Shown piece by piece: positions 25,402 through 33,971 of a DNA stretch of 64,000 bases. Origin of the DNA: JAGNKE01 sp964583335 (GTDB lineage: Bacteria > Pseudomonadota > Alphaproteobacteria > Micavibrionales > Micavibrionaceae); contig CAZOVG010000001.1 in assembly GCA_964583335.1 (NCBI GenBank), positions 532,636 to 596,635 on the forward strand, written 5' to 3'. The notes below the pieces were generated by a model, which made no database searches, was not told the origin of the DNA, and worked only from the letters and a program-made list of their open reading frames with translations. The stretch's first letter is position 1; each line of letters starts with the position of its first letter. The translations under genes and the position numbers were made by a program.

Positions 25402-27365
25402 CCGACAAGCCGGGCGACCTGCAGAATAGATTTGCCGTCAGTAACGATTCGTCTGTTGTCTTGCCAGCAGGCGTGAATTTTCCGGTCGTTGCGATCGGCA
25501 AAATTTATGTCTATGAGAATGATCCCATTCCTGCCACCGATTCGGACAGGCTGTTTGGTTATGATGCCTTGGAGTTTGCTAAGTTGCCTACGCAGATGCA
25601 GGAGGCTGTCCAGCAAAGTTTCGTTGCCGAGCAGACCGCGCGCTACGATGAAGCCCGCAAGATGCTCATCTCCACCTATGAAAAGAATATCGAAACCGTC
25701 CATCAATCCATGACGGTGGAGATGGAGGGCGATATTGACTTGATCGTCGAGCCTGAGCTTGCCATCGCCCAAGATGACGGGATCGCCAAAAAAATCAGGG
25801 GTCTGATTGAGAAGGGTAAATCCGCCGAAGCCGCCGTAGATGAGGCCTATGGAAAGCAGATCGCGCAACTGAGAAGCAACGACTTTACTGCCCGGTTCGC
25901 CGAGCAGATTGAGCAGCAGCTCGTGGTGTTGCAGCATCATTTGCATCCGACCAAGGTTCTGTCCTCGCTGCGCGATGCGCCTGAGGGGGCCATTATTTTC
26001 TGCAAGAGCATGCCCCCCGCCGAGATCATGAGCTTTATCAATAAAGACACAGGCGAGAACCGTTTTGCGGGTCTTATCTGTACCGAAGGCAGCATGAAGG
26101 GGCACGCCGCGATTATCGCGAAGTCCCTGGGCATTCCTTTTGCTGTTTTGAAGGCCGAGAGCGTCCCGGTCGTCAAAAACGGTTATGATTGTATCATCGA
26201 CGGCTCATCCGTCGGTGGCAATGTCGTACTGCACCCGAGCGCTGCCGTCATGCAGGAGAGCCTATCTCACAAGCGCCGCATGCAGGAGATCGCCGACCAG
26301 TTGGAGTCGCTCGGAGCGGCTTCGCGCGATGTCCAGACACTGGACGGAACCGAGGTGGTGGTTTACGCCAATTTCGGTACGTCGCTGGAGGCTCCGGCCT
26401 ATCGAAAGGCGAATGTGCAGGGGATCGGGCTTTACCGTTCGGAGATGGCAGAAAATATGCGCTCTGACTCCGCGCCTGAGATCGAGGAGGATCAATGGCT
26501 CAAGATTTTCAGAGAGAATATCAAGGCCGTGTCTGGCCCTTCGGGGATTATCGTTCCGATGACCGTGCGTACGCTGGACATAGCTGGTGACAAGGCGGGG
26601 CGTTTTGCCGGAAAGTCGCCCGAAGAGAAGGCGGCTTATGAGGCCAAGGTCACAAAAACGCAGATGGGTGCCCTGCTGCGTCTCAATCACGAGTTGACGC
26701 AATCCGGTTCGCCGAACCGGATCAAAGTCATGATCCCGATGATCGGCTCGGTCGAGCAGATGGAAAAGATGCAAAAGCAGTTCGACGACCGTGCTGCGGA
26801 GCTGGGTGTCCCGAGCTTTAAGCTGGGTTGCATGGGCGAGGTGCCCGCGCTCTTCCACAAGCTGGATCGGCTTGACGAAGCGTTCATGTCGATTGGCTCG
26901 AATGACCTTATTCACGGCTTGCTGGAAACGGACCGCTATCACGCTAGCAGTTCGATCCATTACGACCCGACGGACGTTTCCGTGCTGCGGGTTCTGGACC
27001 GCGCGGTTTGCAATGGCAAAGAGAAGGATATCCCTATCAGCATGTGTGGTGACATGGCTTCGGAGCCGCGCTATCTGCCGCTGGTCCTCGGTTCGGGAAT
27101 CACGAATCTTTCGACCGGGATCAAAGCTTCGGCCATGACTAAAGCAGTTGTGCGGCGGATTGACATGCAGGAGGTTCAGCAACTGGTTCAGATTCTCAAG
27201 AATACGCAGGGCCGCGAGGACCGTGAGCGGATTCTCGATGATTATAATGCCACGCGCCTAGGCCTTTATAAGGACGGGCAGCTGGATATGAGTTGGCGCC
27301 CGGATACGCGGCGGCCTTTCCTCCCCATGGGACCCGACGGTCCGTCAGGCTCCGAGCCGGCCTGA
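25398..27365 (+). CDS. PEP-protein phosphotransferase (PTS enzyme I)-like protein, divergent
   Basis: A 655-residue enzyme I-like protein, about 80 residues longer than E. coli EI. The phospho-His is present (His236 in GSMKGHAAIIAKSLGIPF). The PEP-binding barrel keeps each recognisable residue: Arg in GIGLYRSEM and VRTLDIAGDK, Glu in CMGEVPALF, Asn-Asp and Arg in SIGSNDLIHGLLETDR, and Cys in SMCGDMASEP. The N-terminal part and the HPr-binding helices are poorly conserved. Enzyme I normally phosphorylates HPr; neither ptsH nor an EIIA gene is adjacent, so its acceptor is unknown. It could also be a related PEP-utilising enzyme with a different partner. A hairpin terminator follows. Confidence 0.82.
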   Translation: MTDKPGDLQNRFAVSNDSSVVLPAGVNFPVVAIGKIYVYENDPIPATDSDRLFGYDALEFAKLPTQMQEAVQQSFVAEQTARYDEARKMLISTYEKNIETVHQSMTVEMEGDIDLIVEPELAIAQDDGIAKKIRGLIEKGKSAEAAVDEAYGKQIAQLRSNDFTARFAEQIEQQLVVLQHHLHPTKVLSSLRDAPEGAIIFCKSMPPAEIMSFINKDTGENRFAGLICTEGSMKGHAAIIAKSLGIPFAVLKAESVPVVKNGYDCIIDGSSVGGNVVLHPSAAVMQESLSHKRRMQEIADQLESLGAASRDVQTLDGTEVVVYANFGTSLEAPAYRKANVQGIGLYRSEMAENMRSDSAPEIEEDQWLKIFRENIKAVSGPSGIIVPMTVRTLDIAGDKAGRFAGKSPEEKAAYEAKVTKTQMGALLRLNHELTQSGSPNRIKVMIPMIGSVEQMEKMQKQFDDRAAELGVPSFKLGCMGEVPALFHKLDRLDEAFMSIGSNDLIHGLLETDRYHASSSIHYDPTDVSVLRVLDRAVCNGKEKDIPISMCGDMASEPRYLPLVLGSGITNLSTGIKASAMTKAVVRRIDMQEVQQLVQILKNTQGREDRERILDDYNATRLGLYKDGQLDMSWRPDTRRPFLPMGPDGPSGSEPA

Positions 27366-27390
27366 TCCAGTTTGGTTTTAATTTACTATC

Positions 27391-27416
27391 AAGGCGACCG
27401 CAGGGCCGCCTTTTTT
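27391..27416 (+). terminator. Rho-independent terminator after the enzyme I-like gene
   Basis: AAGGCG and CGCCTT form a six-pair stem around ACCGCAGGGC, followed by TTTTTT. It is 25 bases after the stop codon. Confidence 0.8.
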
Positions 27417-27443
27417 GCTTTGCGGGGTGGCCTTCGTGGGCAT

Positions 27444-27471
27444 AAAAAAAGGGGCCCGAAGGCCCCTTTTT
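27444..27471 (-). terminator. Strong hairpin terminator, probably bidirectional
   Basis: GGGGCC-CGAA-GGCCCC is flanked by seven A on the left and five T on the right, so it can terminate transcription from either strand. On the minus strand it ends the small gene at 27489-27632 (18 bases after its stop), reading through the stem into TTTTTTT. Confidence 0.9.
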
Positions 27472-27488
27472 GGAATTTCTTACCCGGC

Positions 27489-27632
27489 TTAGCCGTTGGT
27501 GTTGTGCATGCCGGTTTCGAGCGTCAGCTCAGGCTGTGCAGAGAAGCCCGGACCAACAGCATCACAGAAGCGCCCACCGATACCTTGTGCGGTCAGAGGA
27601 GCAGCATTGTCAGCAAACATAGATTTCAACAT
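27489..27632 (-). CDS. Unrecognised 47-residue small protein
   Basis: A 48-codon frame encodes a 47-residue protein beginning MLKSMFADNA, containing one Cys (GRFCDAVGPGF) and ending GMHNTNG. Evidence that it is real: a purine-rich AGAAAGGG ribosome binding site 9 bases before the ATG, codons of the highly expressed type (GCT, GGT, CTG, AAC, GAA), a consensus TTGACA upstream and a strong terminator 18 bases after the stop. It has no signal peptide, membrane segment or known motif that I can name. It lies alone, convergent to the enzyme I-like gene. It could be a small regulatory or structural protein, or the precursor of a modified peptide; the sequence does not decide. Confidence 0.68.
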   Translation of the reverse strand: MLKSMFADNAAPLTAQGIGGRFCDAVGPGFSAQPELTLETGMHNTNG

Positions 27633-27736
27633 TTCGAGACACCCTTTCTCATTTTAAAGTGCATTTATTTTTTGGAAACACTTCGAACGTTGGCTTTTTT
27701 GCCTTTTCTCTGGTCATTCGCCGTATTTCTATGATC

Positions 27737-27766
27737 AAGGTAAATCAAAGCGGGGGTTTTTGTCAA
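27737..27766 (-). promoter_or_regulatory. Promoter-like sequence for the 47-residue gene
   Basis: On the minus strand a perfect TTGACA (27766-27761) is followed after 18 bases by TACCTT (27742-27737), a weak -10 match. The transcript would have a leader of about 100 bases. The gap 27633-27936 (304 bases) contains this site and the leader; nothing else in it looks like a gene. Confidence 0.4.
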
Positions 27767-27936
27767 AGAAGAAATGGGGGTGTGCGCATTTTTCTGGGGG
27801 CGGACGGAGGGGGTGCTGTACCTGCATTCATATTATAAAACAATAACTTAAGACCATTTTGAAAGATTCGTTCGTTCTTTGCGGCGGAAAATTTCAGAGA
27901 TTCCGGCAGGCCGGACCGGGCACGGAGGCCACGGCC

Positions 27937-28341
27937 CTAGACGAATTTCCGCTTGTCGTGCAGAACGCCCTTGCGAATCGTGAAAACGGCGTTGTCGCTG
28001 GACACGCCCTTGCCGTCATAGTCCTTGAAGATGATCTTGGTCTGGTCGCCCGACTGGCTTTCCGGCATCACGGTGAAGAGGACGCGGTTTTTGCTCATTT
28101 TCGAGAGGTCCTTGACGTTTTTCTTGCCGTTCAGGAGGATGACGAGGTTTTTCATCTTTTCCTCTGTCAGCTCGGGGTCCTCCTCGTGGTTCAGGAGGAT
28201 ATACTCGCCGACCGGCTCATAGCCGTTATTCTTAGGCATCAGTTCGAGAACCTGGTAGGCGCGTTTCATCAGCGGGTTAGGCTTATAGATGAAGCGCGGG
28301 CGTTCGAGCTGCTTGTTAAAATCAATTTCCATGATGGGCAT
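27937..28341 (-). CDS. Hypothetical protein, 134 residues
   Basis: Not recognised. The protein is soluble, Lys-rich and without cysteines, signal peptide or membrane segment. The start MPIMEIDFNKQLERPRFIY and the middle part MPKNNGYEPVGEYILLN are the most distinctive stretches. Two starts are possible (28341 or 28332) and neither has a ribosome binding site, so the message may be poorly translated or leaderless. It is divergent from ahcY with 105 bases between them. Confidence 0.68.
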   Translation of the reverse strand: MPIMEIDFNKQLERPRFIYKPNPLMKRAYQVLELMPKNNGYEPVGEYILLNHEEDPELTEEKMKNLVILLNGKKNVKDLSKMSKNRVLFTVMPESQSGDQTKIIFKDYDGKGVSSDNAVFTIRKGVLHDKRKFV

Positions 28342-28446
28342 ATTATCACTGGTTTTTGTTTAAAAAAACGCTTATTTTCCTTTGATTCTTAAAGAAACAG
28401 CTTTATTACGGCCCTACGGGAACGAAGACAAGAGGAGACCCAGATT

Positions 28447-29757
28447 ATGGCTACGCAGCCCAAAACCGTCGAAAACGATTATAAAGTCGCCGATATCAAA
28501 CTGGCCGAGTGGGGCCGCAAGGAAATCAACATCGCCGAGAGCGAGATGCCGGGCCTTATGGCCACGCGCGAAGAGTATGCCAAGGAGCAGCCGCTGAAGG
28601 GCGCACGCATCGCGGGATGCCTGCATATGACCATTCAAACGGCGGTTCTGATTGAGACGCTGACGGCGCTGGGCGCGGAAGTGCGCTGGAGCTCGTGTAA
28701 CATTTTCTCGACGCAGGACCATGCGGCGGCGGCCATCGCGGCCACGGGCGTTCCGGTCTTCGCCTGGAAGGGGATGAACGAGGAAGAATTCTGGTGGGCG
28801 ATCGACAAGACGATCGAAGGTCCCGGCGGATGGGTTCCGAACATGATTCTTGATGACGGCGGTGATTTGACCCTGCGTATCATTGAGAAGTTCCCGAACC
28901 TCATGAAAGGCATCAAGGGGATTTCCGAAGAGACGACCACGGGTGTCTTGCGTCTTTACGAGATGGAGAAGAAGGGCAAGCTGACCGTTCCGGCGATCAA
29001 CGTCAACGATTCGGTTACCAAGTCGAAGTTCGACAATAAATACGGCTGCCGCGAGAGCCTTGTGGACGCGATCCGCCGCGCGACCGATGTCATGATGGCC
29101 GGCAAGGTCGCCATGGTGTGCGGTTACGGCGACGTGGGTAAAGGCTCCGCCGATTCGCTGCGTCAGGCCGGCGCACGGGTCATCGTTTCCGAAGTCGATC
29201 CGATCTGCGCGTTGCAAGCCGCGATGGAAGGGTTTGAAGTTACCACGATGGAAGACGCCGTGAAACGCGCCGACATCTTTGTGACCACGACCGGGAACAA
29301 GGACATCATCACCGTCGATCATATGCGGGCGATGAAGGACCGCGCGATTGTTTGCAATATCGGGCACTTCGACAATGAAATCCAGGTCGAAGGCCTGCGT
29401 AACATGAAGTGGAACAACATCAAGCCGCAGGTGGACGAGATCGAGTTTCCGAGCGGAAACCGGATCATCCTGCTGGCCGAGGGGCGTCTTGTGAACCTCG
29501 GATGCGCCACCGGGCACCCGTCGTTCGTTATGTCCGCGTCGTTCACGAACCAGACGCTGGCCCAGATCGAGCTGTGGAAGAACCATGCCAAGTATGAGAA
29601 CAAGGTTTATGTTCTGCCCAAGCATCTGGACGAGAAAGTCGCCATGCTGCACCTTGAAAAGGTCGGCGCTAAGCTGACCAAACTGTCCAAGGAGCAGGCG
29701 GACTATATCGGCGTTCCGGTCAACGGTCCGTTCAAAAAGGACGAGTACCGCTACTGA
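28447..29757 (+). CDS. ahcY: Adenosylhomocysteinase
   Basis: Hydrolyses S-adenosylhomocysteine to homocysteine and adenosine, clearing the product of methylation reactions. The 436-residue protein has the NAD-binding motif VCGYGDVGKGSADS, catalytic-site parts SCNIFSTQDHAAAAIA, NVNDSVTKSKFDN and the C-terminal dimer hairpin ending FKKDEYRY. GAGGAGA lies 8 bases before the ATG. No SAH riboswitch is visible in the leader. In many alphaproteobacteria ahcY follows ptsH, which is missing here. Confidence 0.98.
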   Translation: MATQPKTVENDYKVADIKLAEWGRKEINIAESEMPGLMATREEYAKEQPLKGARIAGCLHMTIQTAVLIETLTALGAEVRWSSCNIFSTQDHAAAAIAATGVPVFAWKGMNEEEFWWAIDKTIEGPGGWVPNMILDDGGDLTLRIIEKFPNLMKGIKGISEETTTGVLRLYEMEKKGKLTVPAINVNDSVTKSKFDNKYGCRESLVDAIRRATDVMMAGKVAMVCGYGDVGKGSADSLRQAGARVIVSEVDPICALQAAMEGFEVTTMEDAVKRADIFVTTTGNKDIITVDHMRAMKDRAIVCNIGHFDNEIQVEGLRNMKWNNIKPQVDEIEFPSGNRIILLAEGRLVNLGCATGHPSFVMSASFTNQTLAQIELWKNHAKYENKVYVLPKHLDEKVAMLHLEKVGAKLTKLSKEQADYIGVPVNGPFKKDEYRY

Positions 29758-29784
29758 TCCGGCGCGGCGTTTTGAGTTTACGCC

Positions 29785-30618
29785 ATGCTGGTGCTTCGGC
29801 TTCATTGCGATGACAGGAAGGGGATCGTTGCTGCGGTTTCCTCCTGTCTCGCGGAGGCGGAGTGCAATATCGAAGAATCCTCCCAGTTCAACGAGCATCT
29901 TTCCGGCCAGTTTTTCATGCGCGTCCTGTTCGCGCCGCTTATGGCCGATTCGCGTGCGCGTTTTGCGCAGAACTTCGCCGCTGTCGCGCAGCAATTTTCG
30001 ATGAAATGGTCGCTGCATACGCTTGAGGAGCCCGTGCGCACCTTGCTCATGGTTTCCAAGGAGGGGCATTGCCTGAACGATATTCTTTACCGCTGGAGCG
30101 TCAAGCATTTCCCGGTCGAGATTACGGCGGTGGTATCGAATCACGAGGATCTGCGCAAGCGGGCGGAGGATTTCCACCTGCCGTTCATTCATCTGCCCGC
30201 AGAGAACAAAGCGGAGAAGGAAGCCAGCCTTGAGCGGATCATCAAGGAGACGAACAGCGAGTTGATCGTTCTGGCCCGTTACATGCAGATTCTCAGTTCG
30301 GCGTTTTGCGAGCGGTATCAGGGGCGGGTCATTAACATCCATCATTCGTTCCTGCCCGGCTTCAAGGGCGCGAAGCCGTATCATCAGGCCTATGAGCGGG
30401 GGGTGAAGCTGATCGGGGCGACGGCGCATTTCGCGACCGAGGATCTCGACGAGGGGCCGATCATCGAGCAGGAAACGGTGCGGATTTCGCATTCGGACAC
30501 GCCGGAGCGGCTGAGGATCATCGGGCAGGATTCGGAGTCGCGGGTTCTGGCGCGGGCCATCACGCACTACGCGGAGCGGCGGATTTTCCTGCACGGCAAG
30601 CGCACGGTTATACTCTAA
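29785..30618 (+). CDS. purU: Formyltetrahydrofolate deformylase
   Basis: Hydrolyses 10-formyl-THF to formate and THF. The 277-residue protein has an N-terminal ACT domain (LRLHCDDRKGIVAAVSSCLAEA) and a C-terminal formyltransferase fold with NIHHSFLPGFKGAKPYHQAYERG and a catalytic Asp in DLDEGPIIEQE. Its start lies 27 bases after ahcY, so the two are probably one operon linked by one-carbon metabolism. Confidence 0.95.
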   Translation: MLVLRLHCDDRKGIVAAVSSCLAEAECNIEESSQFNEHLSGQFFMRVLFAPLMADSRARFAQNFAAVAQQFSMKWSLHTLEEPVRTLLMVSKEGHCLNDILYRWSVKHFPVEITAVVSNHEDLRKRAEDFHLPFIHLPAENKAEKEASLERIIKETNSELIVLARYMQILSSAFCERYQGRVINIHHSFLPGFKGAKPYHQAYERGVKLIGATAHFATEDLDEGPIIEQETVRISHSDTPERLRIIGQDSESRVLARAITHYAERRIFLHGKRTVIL

Positions 30619-30714
30619 ACGCCTCTCTGTCTTTGGAACAACCCACAGGCGCGGCTTGACGTTTTGGGCTTTTCGCTTGTGTTGGCAGGGGGAGAGTTCC
30701 TAGAATCCCGAGCC

Positions 30715-33045
30715 GTGAGCACACACACCGAAAAGAAAAATACGCCGTTCCAGTCGCTGTTCGACACGCTGAGCGGCAACAAGAAGCTGCAGGCCGAGAA
30801 GGCGCGGCTGGAGGCGTTTCTGGCCGCCGTTCCGGGCGAGTATTGCGGCATGTCGCGCGACGGGAGCGTTATCTACAGCCAAGGATTCTGCGATTTGTTG
30901 ACTTTGGAGCGCGTCATGTCGCTTCAGGATATTCAGAACCAGCTTTCGCCCAGCGATTCGGCGGCGCTGGAGGGGTTGTTCGCGCGTCTGGCCGAGGACG
31001 GCATTTCCTTTACCCTGAATGTCGAAGATCATGCCGGGAAGAAGACGCTGAAAATCACGGGCGTGCGCGGGCAGGATGCGGACGCGCAGGATTATTTCAA
31101 TATCCTCTGGCTGGAGGATATCACCGAGCAGCACGAAGCCAGCGTTACCTTTGCCGAGGAGCAGAAAATCCAGCAAGAGGAGATCGAGCGGCTTCAGGAT
31201 TCGCTTGATCATCTGCCGTTTCCGGTGTGGATTCGCAACTCGGCGTACCGGATCATCTGGGTCAATGTGGCCTATGCCAAAAAGATCGGGGCGCGGCCCA
31301 GTGAAATTCTGAGTCTTCAAAAGGAAATCGCGCAGCAGCCCCGCAAGAAGAAGGCCGGGGCCAAAGAGGTTTTGCTGGGGCCGGAGCTTGCGGCCAAGGC
31401 GGTTGCGGAGGGCGCCGCGCAGGTTTCGCGCGCGCATGTTGTGATTGGCGGGAACCGCCTTTTGGTCCGGGTCACGGAGACGCTGCTCAAGGCGCATGGC
31501 ATGACCATGGGGATTCTTGAAGATCTCTCTGGCGAGGAAGCGCTTGAAACCACGCTGCGGAACTATCAGGAGGCGAACCGGGGACTGATGGAGCATCTGC
31601 GCTCGGCGGTAGCGATTTACAGCGCGGAGCAGCGGCTGGAATTTTATAACACGGCCTATGCTCAGCTCTGGACGCTGGATGAGGGGTGGTTGAACACCAA
31701 GCCGAAGCTGGGCGACGTTCTTGAGAAGCTGCGGGAGATGCGCCGGCTTCCCGAGCAGGCGGATTTTCGTAAATATAAGAAGACCTGGTCGGACCGCTTT
31801 ACCGACTTGATCGATCCTTATGAGGATATGCTCTATCTGCCGAATGGGAATGCTGTGCGGATGCTGGTGGTTCCGCACAAGGCGGGCGGGCTGATGATGA
31901 ATTTCGAGGATGTGAGCAGCCGCCTTGAGCTTGAGACATCCTATAACACGCTGATCGCCGTTCAGAAGGAGACGCTGGATAATCTTGCGGAAGGCGTGGC
32001 GGTGTTCGGCGGGGACGGGCGGCTTAAGCTCTGGAATCCCTCGTTCGCGCGGTTGTGGGGTTTGCATCCCGAGGATCTGGAGGGCGAGCCGCATGTGACA
32101 CGGATCGTCGAGCGCATGAAGGGGTTTTTCGAAGATTCGGATTGGGAAGCGACCCGCGACGGCCTGACGGGGCTGGCGCTGGAGCGTACCATGCATGAGG
32201 GGCGGCACACGCGCAAGGATCACTCGCAGCTTGATTTCGTTACTGTGCCTTTGCCGGATGGCGGGGTGCTTGTCACGTTTACGGACGTGACCGATTCGGT
32301 GCGTGTCGAAAACGCGCTGCGGGAGAAAAATGCTGCGCTGGAGGCTGCGGAAAAGCTCAAGCTCGATTTTCTGGCGAACGTTTCGTATCAGCTGCGGACG
32401 CCGCTTAACGCGATCATGGGGTTCAACGAGATTCTGGACCAGGAGTTTTTCGGTCTTTTGAACCCGAAGCAGAAGGAATATACGCGGGATATCCGCGAGG
32501 CGAGCGATAGGCTGCTTTCGCTGATCAACGACATTCTCGATCTGTCGTCGTTCGAGGCGGGGTATATCCAGCTTCAGACCACGCAGACTCCGATCCAGCC
32601 GATGCTGGAGGGGGTCGTGGGTCTCATGCAGGACTGGGCGCGGAAGCAGAATATCACGCTGGAGCTTGATTGTGGGCCTGTTTGCGGGCCAGCGGAGATG
32701 GATGAATCGCGGATGAAGCAGGCGGTTTTGAACCTTTTGCAAAATGCTATCGCGCATACGCCGGAAGGCGGGCGGATTCGCGTGGGCTGTAGCTGTGAGG
32801 GCGAAATGGTTGAGATTTACGTCGAAGATAACGGGATGGGGATTCCGTTGGAAGAGCAGTCGCGCATTCTGCAACCGTTCGAGCGGATCGATAGTCAGCA
32901 GGGCGGGCGCGGAGTCGGGCTTGGGCTAACGCTGGTGCAGAACATCGTGAAGCTTCATGGCGGGACGTTTACACTGATGAGTGAAACGGGCAAGGGCACG
33001 AAGGTCGTTTTGAGGATTCCGAACAAGCAAGGCCGGAAGGCTTAA
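30715..33045 (+). CDS. divL: DivL-type PAS pseudokinase of the CtrA pathway
   Basis: A soluble 776-residue kinase-like protein with several PAS-type domains in tandem (about residues 20-510), then a dimerisation domain and an ATPase domain. The H-box reads NVSYQLRTPLNAIMGF, with Tyr558 where other kinases carry His; Caulobacter DivL has the same Tyr substitution. The ATP-binding domain is intact (LLQNAIAHT, VEDNGMGIP, GRGVGLGLTLVQ). In Caulobacter DivL binds DivK and regulates CckA-CtrA during asymmetric division. The start is uncertain: GTG at 30715 is chosen because conserved sequence begins there, with TTG at 30664 as the longest alternative. Confidence 0.9.
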   Translation: MSTHTEKKNTPFQSLFDTLSGNKKLQAEKARLEAFLAAVPGEYCGMSRDGSVIYSQGFCDLLTLERVMSLQDIQNQLSPSDSAALEGLFARLAEDGISFTLNVEDHAGKKTLKITGVRGQDADAQDYFNILWLEDITEQHEASVTFAEEQKIQQEEIERLQDSLDHLPFPVWIRNSAYRIIWVNVAYAKKIGARPSEILSLQKEIAQQPRKKKAGAKEVLLGPELAAKAVAEGAAQVSRAHVVIGGNRLLVRVTETLLKAHGMTMGILEDLSGEEALETTLRNYQEANRGLMEHLRSAVAIYSAEQRLEFYNTAYAQLWTLDEGWLNTKPKLGDVLEKLREMRRLPEQADFRKYKKTWSDRFTDLIDPYEDMLYLPNGNAVRMLVVPHKAGGLMMNFEDVSSRLELETSYNTLIAVQKETLDNLAEGVAVFGGDGRLKLWNPSFARLWGLHPEDLEGEPHVTRIVERMKGFFEDSDWEATRDGLTGLALERTMHEGRHTRKDHSQLDFVTVPLPDGGVLVTFTDVTDSVRVENALREKNAALEAAEKLKLDFLANVSYQLRTPLNAIMGFNEILDQEFFGLLNPKQKEYTRDIREASDRLLSLINDILDLSSFEAGYIQLQTTQTPIQPMLEGVVGLMQDWARKQNITLELDCGPVCGPAEMDESRMKQAVLNLLQNAIAHTPEGGRIRVGCSCEGEMVEIYVEDNGMGIPLEEQSRILQPFERIDSQQGGRGVGLGLTLVQNIVKLHGGTFTLMSETGKGTKVVLRIPNKQGRKA

Positions 33046-33049
33046 TACA

Positions 33050-33478
33050 TTACTTGAGACATTCGGCCCAGATCTTGTTGCCGCTGTCGTCCGGGAGGCG
33101 TTCGCTCTTGATAATGATTTCCCCCTTTTCGACGCTGGTCTTGCATGAGAAGACCGGAATCAACGTCCTGATCACCAGTTCAAGCTGGCGCCCCTCGAAG
33201 AACGGGCCGTAGGAGCAGAATTCTGCGACATCGAGCGGGAAGCCCTTTTCGGGGTCTTTCGCGCCGGCCTCATCGAGGCGAAAGTTCGAGCGGTGGCGGG
33301 CCTGCGTTCCGTCTTCGGCCGTGTAGTAGTCGGTCACGAAATTGCCGTAGACCTTATGGTTGGCGGTGTTGCGCACCGTAAAGCAGACGGGGTCGTTCAG
33401 GATTTCCTGCGCCTGCGCGGCGTTCGGTGAGAAGGTCAGGAGCAGGGCGGCAAGCGCAAAGTAATGCTGGATTTTCAT
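33050..33478 (-). CDS. Predicted secreted protein of unknown function
   Basis: A 142-residue protein starting with a signal peptide (MKIQHYFALAALLLTFSPNAAQAQ, cleavage likely after AQA, described here in two parts). The mature protein has five cysteines, including VCFTVRN, EFCSYGPFF, FSCKTS and AECLK, suggesting disulfides in the periplasm. No family is recognised. Convergent with divL (4-base gap) and divergent from tsaE. The start ATG at 33478 overlaps the longest possible tsaE frame, supporting a later tsaE start. Confidence 0.75.
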   Translation of the reverse strand: MKIQHYFALAALLLTFSPNAAQAQEILNDPVCFTVRNTANHKVYGNFVTDYYTAEDGTQARHRSNFRLDEAGAKDPEKGFPLDVAEFCSYGPFFEGRQLELVIRTLIPVFSCKTSVEKGEIIIKSERLPDDSGNKIWAECLK

Positions 33479-33518
33479 GCTTCATTTTAGCATTGTTGGG
33501 GGGCAGGAACAAAGTGTG

Positions 33519-33971
33519 ATGTTAGCCGGAATGGACGTTCAGGACAGAGTTTTGCGCAACGAGGCGGAAACGGAAGCTTTCGCGCGGGTTTTCGCGCGGT
33601 CGCTGGGGCCCAAAGATGCCGTAATGCTGCGCGGCGGGCTGGGTGCCGGAAAGACCTCGTTCTGCCGCGCCTTGATCCGAGAATTGTGCGAAGATGAACA
33701 TTTGGAGGTGCCGAGCCCGACCTTTACGCTGGTGCAGCATTACGAGGCGGATGACGGGCGGGCGCTGTGGCATTTCGATCTTTACCGGATTGAAGACCCC
33801 GACGAGGTTTACGAGACGGGCTGGGAGGAGGCGCTTGGGCAAGCGATCATCCTCGTGGAATGGCCGGAGCGGCTGGGCGGGTTGATTCCCCGGCAGCGGG
33901 TCGAGGTGACGTTATCCCCCGTGGCGGACAATCCCGATGCGCGGCGGGTGGAGGTCAAGCGTTATGGCTGA
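33519..33971 (+). CDS. tsaE: tRNA threonylcarbamoyladenosine synthesis ATPase TsaE
   Basis: P-loop ATPase that drives the TsaB-TsaD complex in making t6A37 of tRNA. The 150-residue protein has Walker A RGGLGAGKTSFCRALI, the conserved PSPTFTLVQHYE and the HFDLYRIED motif with Walker B. The ATG at 33519 has AGGAA about 9 bases upstream; earlier and later ATGs (33477, 33531) exist. It overlaps murU by 8 bases (ATGGCTGA). Confidence 0.95.
   Translation: MLAGMDVQDRVLRNEAETEAFARVFARSLGPKDAVMLRGGLGAGKTSFCRALIRELCEDEHLEVPSPTFTLVQHYEADDGRALWHFDLYRIEDPDEVYETGWEEALGQAIILVEWPERLGGLIPRQRVEVTLSPVADNPDARRVEVKRYG

Noticed and set aside
27391..27740. 120-codon plus-strand frame after the enzyme I-like gene
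   Set aside because: It runs through two terminator hairpins and lies opposite the better supported 47-residue gene.
28342..28446. Search for a SAH riboswitch before ahcY
   Set aside because: The 105-base leader lacks the conserved SAH-riboswitch core and any stable pseudoknot pattern that I can see.
28414..30594. 726-codon minus-strand frame over ahcY and purU
   Set aside because: Two clear genes occupy the plus strand; the complement has no family resemblance or ribosome binding site.
30700..32874. 724-codon minus-strand frame over divL
   Set aside because: Shadow of a well-supported kinase gene with normal domain order.
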